From Silicimonas sp. (lineage in GTDB: Bacteria; Pseudomonadota; Alphaproteobacteria; Rhodobacterales; Rhodobacteraceae): a stretch of 42,217 nucleotides of DNA. The notes beneath the pieces are model-generated. The model saw nothing but the letters and a program-made list of their open reading frames with translations, was not told the origin of the DNA and ran no database searches. Shown piece by piece: positions 24,766-33,111 of the stretch (positions are counted from its first letter, which is position 1; each line of letters begins with the position of its first letter). The stretch lies in assembly GCA_022824525.1 (NCBI GenBank), contig JAJDZT010000154.1, forward strand, positions 1 to 42,217. The letters are read 5' to 3'. Position numbers and translations under genes: made by a program.

Positions 24766-26304
24766 ATGACGGACGCGAATATCGCAGATATGCCGATCGA
24801 TGCGGAGGAGACTCTTCCGCCCGGAACCGTTTTGTCTGGCGATCACTTCACCATTACCGGCACTCTTGGCGCGGGTGGTTTCGGGATCACTTATCGCGCC
24901 CAGGACAACGTTCTGGATCGCACGGTCGTCATCAAGGAATGTTTCCCGGAAGGCCTATGCTATCGCGATGGCAAAGATGTCGTTGCGCGGAAGACGACAC
25001 AGGACAAGCAGATAAGATCAATCGTAAAGATGTTCATGCGCGAGGCTCGTAGCCTTGCCAAGTTGAGACATCCAAACATTGTCGGTGTGCACGGCGTTTT
25101 CGAAGAAAACGGCACCGCGTACATGGTGATCGATTTGATCGAAGGTCGCGACCTTTTTGAGGTTCTGGACAAGAGCACAAGGCGGCTTTCACCCGCTCGC
25201 GTTCATGACATCCTGATGCAATTGCTCGATGCGATTGGCAAGGTGCATGAACGTGGACTGCTGCATCGGGATATCTCTCCCGACAACATCATTATTGAGA
25301 ACAGCGGCACGCCCGTGCTGATCGACTTCGGTGCTGCGCGAGCGGACTCGAACCACCACACGCGGGCAATCTCCGCATTTCTTGTCGTCAAGGAAGGCTA
25401 CTCACCTCAAGAGTTCTACGTTGCGGGAAGCGAGCAACTGCCGTGCAGCGACCTCTACGCGCTGGGGGCAACTTTCTATCACGTGCTGACTGGGCGCGCT
25501 CCTCCGAACAGCCAGACACGTATGATGGACATAGCGGCCAATCGCCCGGACCCTTGTGTTCCCCTCGTGGGACGAATTGACGGGTACGATGACGCATTTC
25601 TCGAGGCCATCGATAGTGCGATGAGAATTCACCCGGGCGATCGGTTGCAATCGGCCGCGAAGTGGAGAGCACTTATCGAGGCGTCTGCTCCCGATCTGGG
25701 CTCCAAGCCACTTTCCGATCTGCGTCCATCTACGGCAGCCATTCCGTTGAACTTGGAACTTTCCCTATCGCAGCTTGTCGAAGAAACAAACGACGAGGTG
25801 AAGCGAACAAGTCAGCGACCGGCAAAACCGGAACCGATTGCCAAGACAGAGATTGTCCAAGAACCCAGCAAGCCAGAGTGGGTCGACGAGTTCAATAAGG
25901 AGTCAATGGCTCCCAGGCCTTGGTCCCGACGGCCGACGGGCGAAATCAACTACTGGATTGAAGGTCCACCGGAGGAAGAAGAAGTCCCTGAGACGTGGAC
26001 CGATGAGCGCCGTGCGCACATTATCTCCAAGCCGGGCAACACCGGAACCAATTGGATCGACCGCGCGCTCGAAAAGCAGGAACGCATTCGAAGCGAACGT
26101 GAGCAGGCCATGGCATTGGCCGAAGCGGTAGAAACTGGTCAAGTGAAATCCAAGCCGATCTCCAAACCCTCCCAAAATGCAGCCGATGGATCAGAGGTTG
26201 CTGACGAAGACGTCAACAAGCCTTCGGGGTCGATGAGATTGGCCGGAATTCTCTTTGGTCTCCTAATCGGCCTCTGCAGCGTCTTCTTCCTCCAGGGGGC
26301 TTAA
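24766..26304 (+). CDS. Ser/Thr protein kinase with C-terminal membrane anchor
   Basis: This 512-residue Hanks-type kinase has the glycine loop GAGGFGITYRA (35-45), catalytic K57 in VVIKE, HRD at 167-169, DFG at 187-189 and the SPQE (APE-equivalent) at 213-216. After the kinase domain (ending near residue 345) comes a long charged, proline- and glutamate-rich linker, then one membrane helix (LAGILFGLLIGLCSVFFL, about 491-508) four residues from the end. No extracytoplasmic sensor follows, so this is a tail-anchored cytoplasmic kinase. The ATG at 24766 gives a natural N-terminus but has only a weak ribosome-binding site. No phosphatase or FHA gene is adjacent, so targets are unknown. Confidence 0.9.
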   Translation: MTDANIADMPIDAEETLPPGTVLSGDHFTITGTLGAGGFGITYRAQDNVLDRTVVIKECFPEGLCYRDGKDVVARKTTQDKQIRSIVKMFMREARSLAKLRHPNIVGVHGVFEENGTAYMVIDLIEGRDLFEVLDKSTRRLSPARVHDILMQLLDAIGKVHERGLLHRDISPDNIIIENSGTPVLIDFGAARADSNHHTRAISAFLVVKEGYSPQEFYVAGSEQLPCSDLYALGATFYHVLTGRAPPNSQTRMMDIAANRPDPCVPLVGRIDGYDDAFLEAIDSAMRIHPGDRLQSAAKWRALIEASAPDLGSKPLSDLRPSTAAIPLNLELSLSQLVEETNDEVKRTSQRPAKPEPIAKTEIVQEPSKPEWVDEFNKESMAPRPWSRRPTGEINYWIEGPPEEEEVPETWTDERRAHIISKPGNTGTNWIDRALEKQERIRSEREQAMALAEAVETGQVKSKPISKPSQNAADGSEVADEDVNKPSGSMRLAGILFGLLIGLCSVFFLQGA

Positions 26305-26323
26305 AAAAGCTGGTATCTCCTCG

Positions 26324-27223
26324 CTATGGCTTCTCGATGGGCTTGTTCACGCGCGAGGCCGTCAGTTTTGCCACCGCCGAGAAATCGTCCTGCCCCATGT
26401 CCTGATCCATCGCGGTCTCAAATGTGTCGACGATGGTTGAAAGCATCGGAAATGCATTTTCCGGCTCCGAGGCCATGTCACGCGCCAAACGAATGTCTTT
26501 CAACAGGAATTGAAGCGTAAACAATGGAGAGAAATCACCTTCGCGCATGCGCGGGACGCGGTTTTCGAAGTACCGGGAATACGCAAATCCAGTGCCCTCC
26601 GTAACAATTCGATAGAAGGTTTCGACGTCGGCACCTGTTTCCAGACAAAGGCCAACGGCCTCGGCGACAGCGACGGCGTGACCCGCAACCAATGTCTGAT
26701 GGATAAGCTTCATATGATTGCCAGCGCCAGAAGGCCCGCAATGAAGGATCATCTGCCCGCAGGCTTCCAAAACAGGTTTGGCACGATCAAATGCTTGGAC
26801 TTCACCTCCGACAACAAAGCTGATTGTGCCTTCGTTTGCTTGTTTGACCGAGCCCAACATAGAGGCGTCAAGGTGCGAAATTCCTCTGGTCGCGAGGTGG
26901 CCATGGACCTCGCGCGTCGCGTCGGGGCCGACGGTGGAGCAATCTACTGTGATGCCCCCAGCTTTCATTGCGGAACCAACGCCTGTCTCGCCCAAATACA
27001 CTTCTCTTATGGAGTCGTTGTTGGGAACGCATGAGAGAAGTACATCTACGGCAGCAGCAATTTCAGCTATGCTGCCAGTTGCGTTCGCGCCAGTATCATT
27101 TGAAACCTTTGCAGTTACGTCGCTGTTTGCATCAAAGACATAAACGTCACCTGGAAAGGTCTTGCTTAACCGGGCAATCATGGGCGCGCCCATGGCGCCC
27201 GCGCCGATATATCCAATTTTCAT
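26324..27223 (-). CDS. NAD(P)-dependent beta-hydroxyacid dehydrogenase
   Basis: This 299-residue enzyme belongs to the 3-hydroxyisobutyrate / tartronate-semialdehyde reductase family. The Rossmann motif GYIGAGAMGAPM is at residues 4-15, the substrate segment DASMLGSVKQANEGTISFVVGG at about 119-140 and the catalytic lysine K172 in GAGNHMKLIHQ. Three residues after the lysine most members have asparagine; here it is H175. The ATG at 27223 follows a G-run. It lies 22 bp downstream of the aldo/keto reductase on the same strand. With the dehydratase and dehydrogenases of this region it may reduce a sugar-acid-derived semialdehyde. Confidence 0.88.
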   Translation of the reverse strand: MKIGYIGAGAMGAPMIARLSKTFPGDVYVFDANSDVTAKVSNDTGANATGSIAEIAAAVDVLLSCVPNNDSIREVYLGETGVGSAMKAGGITVDCSTVGPDATREVHGHLATRGISHLDASMLGSVKQANEGTISFVVGGEVQAFDRAKPVLEACGQMILHCGPSGAGNHMKLIHQTLVAGHAVAVAEAVGLCLETGADVETFYRIVTEGTGFAYSRYFENRVPRMREGDFSPLFTLQFLLKDIRLARDMASEPENAFPMLSTIVDTFETAMDQDMGQDDFSAVAKLTASRVNKPIEKP

Positions 27224-27245
27224 GTGCCCCCCCGTCGCAACCGGT

Positions 27246-28205
27246 TTAGCCAGGCTTGTAATCCCGGTGCGCTTCCGGATCGGACATATCTGCAGGTAGC
27301 ATCGCAAGCGCCTCTCTTAGGCCACTCGGTAGGTCGGCAGCTGCCCATTCCAGCGTTTCTGCGACACGCTCAGGCTTCGAAACGCCCACGATTGTCGAGG
27401 TGATGCGCGCGTCGCGCAACGAGAACTGAAGTGCTGCCGCACCTGTAGCCACTCCGTGCCTTGAGGTCAGTGCTTCGATCTTTCTTACGGGAATAAGCGC
27501 CTCGTCGTCGGCCGGTGAATAGCTGATTTTCGGCATAATGTCCGCGCCTTTAGCGAGTACGCCACCGGCGTACGGAGCCGCGTTCAGTATCGCCATCCCT
27601 TCGGTTGCGGCATAGGCAAAGATCCTTTCCGCAGAGCGGTTCAGAAGCGTCCAGCGGTTATGACTTATAAGTGTATCGAACGGCCATTGCTGGATCAGTT
27701 CGAACATCAAATCGTTCTTGCCCATTGCAAGGCCGACCGCGTCCGCGAGACCCTCTTCCTTCATTCTGAAGAGTTCATCCAACGCACCGCCCGTTCGCGT
27801 AACGTCGTCCAAATTGCCCGCGTGCTCCGGATCATGAAGATGAAGGATGGGCACGCGGTCGAGGTTCAATCGGGTAAGGCTTTCGTCAATCGACCTTCTG
27901 GCGCGGTCCGCATCGAACACAAGCGTGTCCATGTCGCGATCGAGTTTTGTGGAGATGACAAAGCCTTCTGGCAGTCCGCCATTCGCCTTGATCGCTTCGC
28001 CAATTCTTTTTTCGCTTTCACCAAATCCGTAATTGTTCGACGTGTCGATGAAGTTCACGTTGCTTTCGAAGATGGCATCAAGTGTCTGACGTGCTCTTTC
28101 CGCCGAAACCTCGTAGCCATACGTGTCGGGCATGTCACCTAACCCGGACGCGCCAAAGCAGAGCGGTGTCACCCAAACGCCGGTGTTTTTGATCTCTCTT
28201 TTCAC
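27246..28205 (-). CDS. Aldo/keto reductase (D-threo-aldose 1-dehydrogenase-like)
   Basis: This 319-residue TIM-barrel oxidoreductase shows the full AKR tetrad: D54 and Y59 in FIDTSNNYGFGESE, K87 in VISTKL and H124 in LHLHDPEH. The sequence style resembles the aldose (L-fucose/D-threo-aldose) dehydrogenase and pyridoxal dehydrogenase branch, which oxidises the anomeric carbon with NAD. The start is a GTG at 28205 overlapping the stop of the sterol-desaturase gene (GTGA). The natural N-terminus KREIKNTGVWV supports it; the extended frame upstream does not look like protein. Confidence 0.88.
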   Translation of the reverse strand: MKREIKNTGVWVTPLCFGASGLGDMPDTYGYEVSAERARQTLDAIFESNVNFIDTSNNYGFGESEKRIGEAIKANGGLPEGFVISTKLDRDMDTLVFDADRARRSIDESLTRLNLDRVPILHLHDPEHAGNLDDVTRTGGALDELFRMKEEGLADAVGLAMGKNDLMFELIQQWPFDTLISHNRWTLLNRSAERIFAYAATEGMAILNAAPYAGGVLAKGADIMPKISYSPADDEALIPVRKIEALTSRHGVATGAAALQFSLRDARITSTIVGVSKPERVAETLEWAAADLPSGLREALAMLPADMSDPEAHRDYKPG

Positions 28206-29197
28206 GATGGCGTCACCTCGCGGCGCATCTTTGCGAGGCGGGCGCGCATGGCGGCGTCTGCCTCCGCTGATCCGTCGTGCCAAGTGCCAAAGAGTTTATC
28301 GAACGGAACCAGCCCATCTCCATAATTCACCTCGAAGTACTTATGGTGCAGGTAGTGGCCATACGCATGCAGGTCGACTGCGCCATCCTCTCCGACTTCC
28401 ATCTTGTCAAAGCCGATGTGGCCAGGGATCGCTCCAAAGCCGGCCTTGTGGAGTTGGTAAAGGGCGATCAACGGGTGGGAAGGCAGGATCACGTGCCAAA
28501 ACACCGATGCGAAGTAGAGAGCGTGTTCCACGGGATGCATTGCAAGCGAAGACCACGGCGAAGGATTAACCGACTTGTGATGGATCGCATGGACGTGTTT
28601 GTAGAGCCAGGGCGTGTGGATCAGACGATGAATTGCGTAGAAATGCGTTTGGTGGAGCATTGAGACCAAAACGGCGATGACCGCCAGGTAGATGGGCGCT
28701 TCTGAAAACGTCAGCCAGTTACCCCACGTATTGGCCCACGCCCAAAGAACTAGCGCACCAAAGAGCGTCCAAATAGATACTCCGTATAGGAAAGTTCGCA
28801 GGACGTTTTCAATGTTCTGACTCTTGAACCAGAATTGTCGACTTTGAGTGTCACCTGGGAATCTGGGGTTGTACTTGAAGCGATCTCCTTGCGCGCGCGC
28901 AAGAAAAAGTCGGTACTCGAATGCGCCATAAAACAGCCCAACGGCGATTACATTGATGATGTACAGCCTTAGAACCCAACCGAGAGAAAGGGTTTGCAGA
29001 ACGTCAACAGGCGGTATGAACAACACCCAGTAAACAAAGGCTGAAACGGCATAAAACACGTTCCATGGTAAGAAATAGCTCGGCAGCCAAGCCGGTATCT
29101 TGCGCCACTGTGGCGGATACAAAGGTGCGATCTTCAAGAGCTTGCCAGGCTTGTAGTGGCCTCGCTTGTCTCTCGTTCCGTGAAGACTTTCATCCAT
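28202..29197 (-). CDS. Sterol desaturase/fatty acid hydroxylase family membrane protein
   Basis: This 331-residue integral membrane di-iron enzyme has about four to five helices (near 41-62, 76-97, 138-158 and 168-185). Histidine clusters that bind the iron pair are H190-x3-H194, H203-x2-HH207 and H281-x2-HH285 (YGHYLHHKYFEVNYG). Family members hydroxylate or desaturate lipids, carotenoids or sterol-like molecules. The ATG at 29197 gives the natural start; no strong ribosome-binding site was seen. It is coupled to the aldo/keto reductase by a 4-bp overlap, so the reductase may act on its oxidised product. The substrate is unknown. Confidence 0.88.
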   Translation of the reverse strand: MDESLHGTRDKRGHYKPGKLLKIAPLYPPQWRKIPAWLPSYFLPWNVFYAVSAFVYWVLFIPPVDVLQTLSLGWVLRLYIINVIAVGLFYGAFEYRLFLARAQGDRFKYNPRFPGDTQSRQFWFKSQNIENVLRTFLYGVSIWTLFGALVLWAWANTWGNWLTFSEAPIYLAVIAVLVSMLHQTHFYAIHRLIHTPWLYKHVHAIHHKSVNPSPWSSLAMHPVEHALYFASVFWHVILPSHPLIALYQLHKAGFGAIPGHIGFDKMEVGEDGAVDLHAYGHYLHHKYFEVNYGDGLVPFDKLFGTWHDGSAEADAAMRARLAKMRREVTPS

Positions 29198-29462
29198 GAT
29201 GCGACTTTGGGGGTGCTCAGGACCACGCGTCAATGGGCTTCTGCAAAATGCCAGCTTTGAAGATACAGGGCTTGGACCCGAGGTGATGGAATTCTGTTCT
29301 TCGGGGCTTAGCAGTGAAGCGTTATCTGCGAAAGGATGTGGAAAAGCCGCCGCATTGTTCACAGAAGCAGTGACGATCTGTGGATATCTCGGGGTAAGCG
29401 CATCTCGGACTTGCCGAATCCTCAGTCGTGCGACTAGGAAAGTCTAGCGAGGGGAGTCTGCC

Positions 29463-29660
29463 ATGCTCAACGGTGCCGATATCGCGGCCAAGATCGCGGG
29501 ACTACAGAAAGAAGAACTCGACCGTTTCATGCGAGAGCATCTACGTCGAAGAGACCTTCACGAGGTCGTTGCAAACTTGAATGCAAGCGCACTTGCAAAG
29601 GATAATCCCAATTCGGGGGCGGCGCGTAAAGCTTTGATAAGGCTTGGCTTTACTGACTAG
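29463..29660 (+). CDS. Small hypothetical protein, 65 aa
   Basis: This is a short, soluble, charged and mostly helical protein (LQKEELDRFMREHLRRRDLHEVV) with no signal peptide, membrane helix or cysteine. A good ribosome-binding site (AGGGGAG) precedes the ATG. Its TAG overlaps the stop of the convergent dehydratase gene. I do not recognise the family. The 265-bp gap upstream contains no gene I would support. Confidence 0.6.
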   Translation: MLNGADIAAKIAGLQKEELDRFMREHLRRRDLHEVVANLNASALAKDNPNSGAARKALIRLGFTD

Positions 29661-31390
29661 TTGATCTCTGGCTCGTCAACAGGCGCGCCAAACTCGGTTC
29701 TCAGAAAATCGAAGTCGCAGCCTTTGTCGGCCTGCTCAATATGGCGTGTAAACATCCATCCGTAACCGCGTTCGAAGCGCGGAGCGGGCTGTTGCCATGC
29801 TTTTTTGCGCTCCGCCAGTTCATCCTCCGACAAATCGACCTCCAGAACACGATTGGGCACATCCAGTCGGATGATGTCGCCAGTGCGGATCAAGGCGAGC
29901 GGCCCGCCAACGAAAGCTTCAGGCGCGACGTGCAGGATGCACGCCCCATATGACGTCCCCGACATTCTGGCATCAGACAGTCGTACCATATCGCGGTGCC
30001 CTTGTTTCAGCATCGCCTTTGGCATCGGGATCATTCCCCATTCCGGCATGCCCGGTCCGCCCTGTGGTCCAGCGTTTCGAAGAACCAGAACATGATCTGG
30101 GGTCATTGGATAATCTTCGTCATCAATGATCGTTTTCAGTTTTGCATAGCTATCAGCGACGATCGCTGGGCCTTCATGGATGTGGTACTTTGGATCGCAC
30201 GCCGCCGGTTTGATGACAGCACCGTTCGGCGCGAGGTTGCCTCGCAGCACGGCGAGAGAACCTTCATGATACACAGGGTTTTCCAGCGGCCGGATAACGT
30301 CAGTGTTGAAATTCTCAGCCCCAGCGATGTCGTCGCCAAGAGATTTGCCACTGACCGTTTTCACAGAGAGGTCGAGCTTGTCTGCAAGTTCTTGCATAAG
30401 TGCGGGGAGGCCGCCTGCATAGAAAAAGTCCTCCATCAGATATGTGTCGCCGGAAGGCCGAAGATTGGCCAAGACTGGTGTGGTGCGTCCAATACGGTCA
30501 AGATCGTCCAGCGACCACTCAATGCCGCCACGTCGTGCCATGGCGATCAGATGAATTATTGCATTGGTGGAACAGCCGGTCGCCATGGCAACCGTTGTTG
30601 CGTTGCGGGTCGATGCCGTCGTAACGATCTTGTCGGGTGTGAAATCCTCCCAGACCATCTCAACAATACGGCGACCACATGCGGCTGACATGCGTTTGTG
30701 TGCGGCATCGGGCGCGGGGATCGCCGACGCACCGGGCAAAGTCAGACCCCAAGCTTCAGCGATGCTCATCATGGTCGATGCCGTGCCCATGGTCATACAT
30801 GTGCCATAGCTGCGTGCGATGCCTCCCTGTACGCCAAGCCACTGATCTTTTGTGATATTTCCAGCGCGCCGCTCGTCCCAGTACTTCCAGACGTCTGTGC
30901 CTGACCCAAGTTTCTCGCCTGCGTAGTTGCCGCGCAGCATCGCGCCCGCTGGAAGGAATATGAATGGCAGCCCCATGGAAAGAGCTCCCATCACAAGGGC
31001 GGGTGTGGACTTGTCGCAACCGCCCATCAAGACCACTCCATCGACAGGGTGGGACCGCAGCGTCTCCTCCACCTCCATTGCGCCGAGATTGCGATATAGC
31101 ATTGATGTCGGCTTCAAAAATTGCTCGGCGAAATCTGGGACGGGCAGTTCGACCGGTGTGCCGCCGGCTTGAAGTACTCCTCGTTTTACCCATTCCGCGC
31201 GGTCACGCAGATGATGGTGGCATGGCGACAAATCGGACCACGTGTTGAGGATGGCGATGATCGGTTTGCCGTCCCAGTCGGCCTCACTCAAGCCCATCTG
31301 CATCGCACGCGAGCGATGTCCCATGGAACGAAGGTCATCGGGCGCAAACCAGCGTGCGGAGCGAAGGTCTTCCGGGCGTTTTTTGGTCAT
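29657..31390 (-). CDS. IlvD/Edd-family sugar-acid dehydratase (L-arabinonate type)
   Basis: This 577-residue [Fe-S] dehydratase removes water from a sugar acid to give a 2-keto-3-deoxy acid. Cluster ligands are C57 (WSDLSPCHHH), C125 (GGCDKSTP) and C198 (YGTCMTMGTASTM). The C-terminal block GYGWMFTRHIEQADKGCDFDFLR matches pentonate dehydratases such as L-arabinonate dehydratase rather than IlvD of valine synthesis. GGGAG lies ahead of the ATG at 31390. It is divergent from a GntR regulator, which probably controls it. The exact sugar acid is not determined. Confidence 0.9.
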   Translation of the reverse strand: MTKKRPEDLRSARWFAPDDLRSMGHRSRAMQMGLSEADWDGKPIIAILNTWSDLSPCHHHLRDRAEWVKRGVLQAGGTPVELPVPDFAEQFLKPTSMLYRNLGAMEVEETLRSHPVDGVVLMGGCDKSTPALVMGALSMGLPFIFLPAGAMLRGNYAGEKLGSGTDVWKYWDERRAGNITKDQWLGVQGGIARSYGTCMTMGTASTMMSIAEAWGLTLPGASAIPAPDAAHKRMSAACGRRIVEMVWEDFTPDKIVTTASTRNATTVAMATGCSTNAIIHLIAMARRGGIEWSLDDLDRIGRTTPVLANLRPSGDTYLMEDFFYAGGLPALMQELADKLDLSVKTVSGKSLGDDIAGAENFNTDVIRPLENPVYHEGSLAVLRGNLAPNGAVIKPAACDPKYHIHEGPAIVADSYAKLKTIIDDEDYPMTPDHVLVLRNAGPQGGPGMPEWGMIPMPKAMLKQGHRDMVRLSDARMSGTSYGACILHVAPEAFVGGPLALIRTGDIIRLDVPNRVLEVDLSEDELAERKKAWQQPAPRFERGYGWMFTRHIEQADKGCDFDFLRTEFGAPVDEPEIN

Positions 31391-31448
31391 TTGTATTTGT
31401 CTCCCTCTTCCGTGCAGTTCAGCACCTCTTTTGACGGGAGGGAAGACC
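31391..31448. promoter_or_regulatory. Divergent promoter region, dehydratase/GntR
   Basis: This compact 58-bp gap must contain signals for both genes. It includes an imperfect palindrome, GTGC-N6-GCAC (31411-31424), a possible GntR half-site pair, and the strong ribosome-binding site GGGAGGGAAG for the regulator gene. Confidence 0.3.
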
Positions 31449-32123
31449 ATGTCTGTGACTGAGGCACCGGATCGGTTATCAGGCAGTATGAACCAAAACA
31501 CCCATCTGAGTTCTGCGGACAGGGTCTATGCCGCACTTCGGGCGGACATTTTGTCCGGTCGTTCCGCGCCGGGGGACGTTCTGTCGCGCGCAGCTTTGGC
31601 GCAGAAGCATGGTGTAAGCCAGACACCTGTGCGGGAAGCACTCCTGCGATTGGAGCGAGAGGGCATGGTTGATGTACGCGCGCAATCGCGCACATGTGTC
31701 GCGCCGATCAGCGTTTTGGCAGTGCACCAAGCCATGTTCGTCCGTCGGGCTTTGGAGTGCGAAGTGGTCAAGAAGCTCGCGGCTGCGCCAAAACAACGGA
31801 ATATGGCATCGATAGAAGATGCCTTGGATTCGGATGATCAAGGCTTTCACGGAGCGCTGTTTGAAGCGGTTGGCATGGGTGAAGTCTTTGATGGACTCAC
31901 GCCGATCCTGGTGCCGCTGGAAAGATACCGTGCGTTGGTTGGCAGCGATGGCACCAAGACAGACGCCGAGCATCGGGACATTCTGGCGCGCGTATTCTCA
32001 CGGGATCAGGGAGGCGCAGTTCTGGCCATGCAAGCGCATCTTGCCAGCGAAATTGAGGCGCTGAAGGCGCTGCAGGTGTCGAAGCCTAAATGGTTTCTTG
32101 TTGATGGCAGTTCGAGCGATTAG
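31449..32123 (+). CDS. GntR-family regulator (FadR/FCD-like)
   Basis: This 224-residue regulator has an N-terminal winged helix at about residues 25-85 (LSRAALAQKHGVSQTPVREALLRLEREGMV) and a helical C-terminal FCD-type ligand domain with D and H residues in DQGFHGALFE, EHRDIL and MQAHL suited to metal binding. FCD regulators usually sense sugar acids or related carboxylates, which fits the adjacent dehydratase. The ATG at 31449 is preceded by GGGAGGG. Its stop overlaps that of the convergent permease gene by 4 bp. The longer frame upstream overlaps the dehydratase and is rejected. Confidence 0.9.
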   Translation: MSVTEAPDRLSGSMNQNTHLSSADRVYAALRADILSGRSAPGDVLSRAALAQKHGVSQTPVREALLRLEREGMVDVRAQSRTCVAPISVLAVHQAMFVRRALECEVVKKLAAAPKQRNMASIEDALDSDDQGFHGALFEAVGMGEVFDGLTPILVPLERYRALVGSDGTKTDAEHRDILARVFSRDQGGAVLAMQAHLASEIEALKALQVSKPKWFLVDGSSSD

Positions 32124-32605
32124 CGAAGTAACGCGGCGCCCATTGCCACAAAGAAGGGGATTGGAAGAGACAGGATCAGCCGTTTCAGTACGAAGCTCTG
32201 ACCCATTAGGGGCATTTCATATGCCAGCACCTTTGTTGCCGAAAAGAGCGACCAAGCCGTGACATACGCAAGCACCGCAGCGCTCGAGGCTCCGACCTGC
32301 AGCCCCGCCGCAGCGACTGCGAAACAAACAAAAGGGCCTCCCGGCGTCAGGGGCCCGAGGAGGACGGCAAGTGCCAGCCCGGTGACGCCAGAACCGGAGC
32401 CAAACAGTTCACGCACCCGCTCGGCCGGAAGCAATTCTGCAAAGAGCGCGGCTCCAATCAGCGCAACAGTAATGCGAGGCAAAATGAACACTGCCAGTCT
32501 TTTGACTTCTGTCCTTGCGCGCTCTCGCGCGTCGCCGTCTGGTAGTTGTCGCCAGAGCCACAGAGCCAGTCCAACCAGCAACACCGTGCCAATGAGTATA
32601 TTCAT
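32120..32605 (-). CDS. Half-size permease, subunit A (YraQ/ArsP-like)
   Basis: This 161-residue integral membrane protein has about five hydrophobic segments. It contains a GSGVTGLALAVLLGPLTPGGPF block, followed by YVTAWSLFSATKVLAYE. The same blocks occur in the next protein in the same order, so the two are paralogous halves. The pattern resembles the predicted permeases of the ArsP_1/YraQ (DUF318) group, which are normally one chain with two such repeats. Substrate unknown. Start overlaps the stop of the partner gene (ATGA). Confidence 0.7.
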   Translation of the reverse strand: MNILIGTVLLVGLALWLWRQLPDGDARERARTEVKRLAVFILPRITVALIGAALFAELLPAERVRELFGSGSGVTGLALAVLLGPLTPGGPFVCFAVAAAGLQVGASSAAVLAYVTAWSLFSATKVLAYEMPLMGQSFVLKRLILSLPIPFFVAMGAALLR

Positions 32606-33111
32606 GTCGGCTTCCAGATCGCGCGAGCCAGCATGCCGACCAGAATTGGAGTAAGGAGAGCCAAGCCAACGCGCACAGCGACAAAGTCATAAGGCAAAAA
32701 TGACAATTCCCATATGAGTGTACGGTTGAGATTGAACAGGCTCCACCCGGTCACGAAGGCAAGGCTGGCGCCGAGATCAGCTCCAGATACCAGCAGAGAA
32801 GCAGTCAGCGGATACGCCATGGATGGACCGCCCGGGAGCAGAGCGCCCGCGATTGTGGCAGCGGCCAATCCTTTCACACCACTTTCACGGCCAATCCATG
32901 TGGATATCCGCTCGCGGGGTATCAGAACAGGTATCGTTGCGGCGATGACGACACCAGCGCCAATCTTTGGAAGCAAAACAGCCAGAAAGCCAAGCGCACC
33001 CAATGCCGTTTGCAGCGCATGGCCGGGGCCGGACTGCAAAGCAACAAGCACGGCCGCTGCAATGGTTGCTCCTATGAGAAACAGGAAACCACTGTCTATT
33101 CGTGGCGTCAC
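32602..33111 (-). CDS. Half-size permease, subunit B (YraQ/ArsP-like)
   Basis: This 169-residue membrane protein is the partner of the preceding half. Shared blocks are ESGVKGLAAATIAGALLPGGPS and FVTGWSLFNLNRTLIWE, matching SGV-GLA-A-x-G-L-PGGP and VT-WSLF-x-K/R-x-L-x-YE of subunit A. It probably assembles with it as a heterodimer. It overlaps both the downstream half and the upstream SDR gene by 4 bp, so all three are translated together. The link with the SDR suggests a role in taking up or exporting a compound of the sugar-acid pathway. Confidence 0.7.
   Translation of the reverse strand: MTPRIDSGFLFLIGATIAAAVLVALQSGPGHALQTALGALGFLAVLLPKIGAGVVIAATIPVLIPRERISTWIGRESGVKGLAAATIAGALLPGGPSMAYPLTASLLVSGADLGASLAFVTGWSLFNLNRTLIWELSFLPYDFVAVRVGLALLTPILVGMLARAIWKPT

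Noticed and set aside
29196..29447. An 83-residue plus-strand frame between the desaturase and the small protein
   Set aside because: It starts in the divergent desaturase gene's first codons, lacks a ribosome-binding site and has no family pattern.
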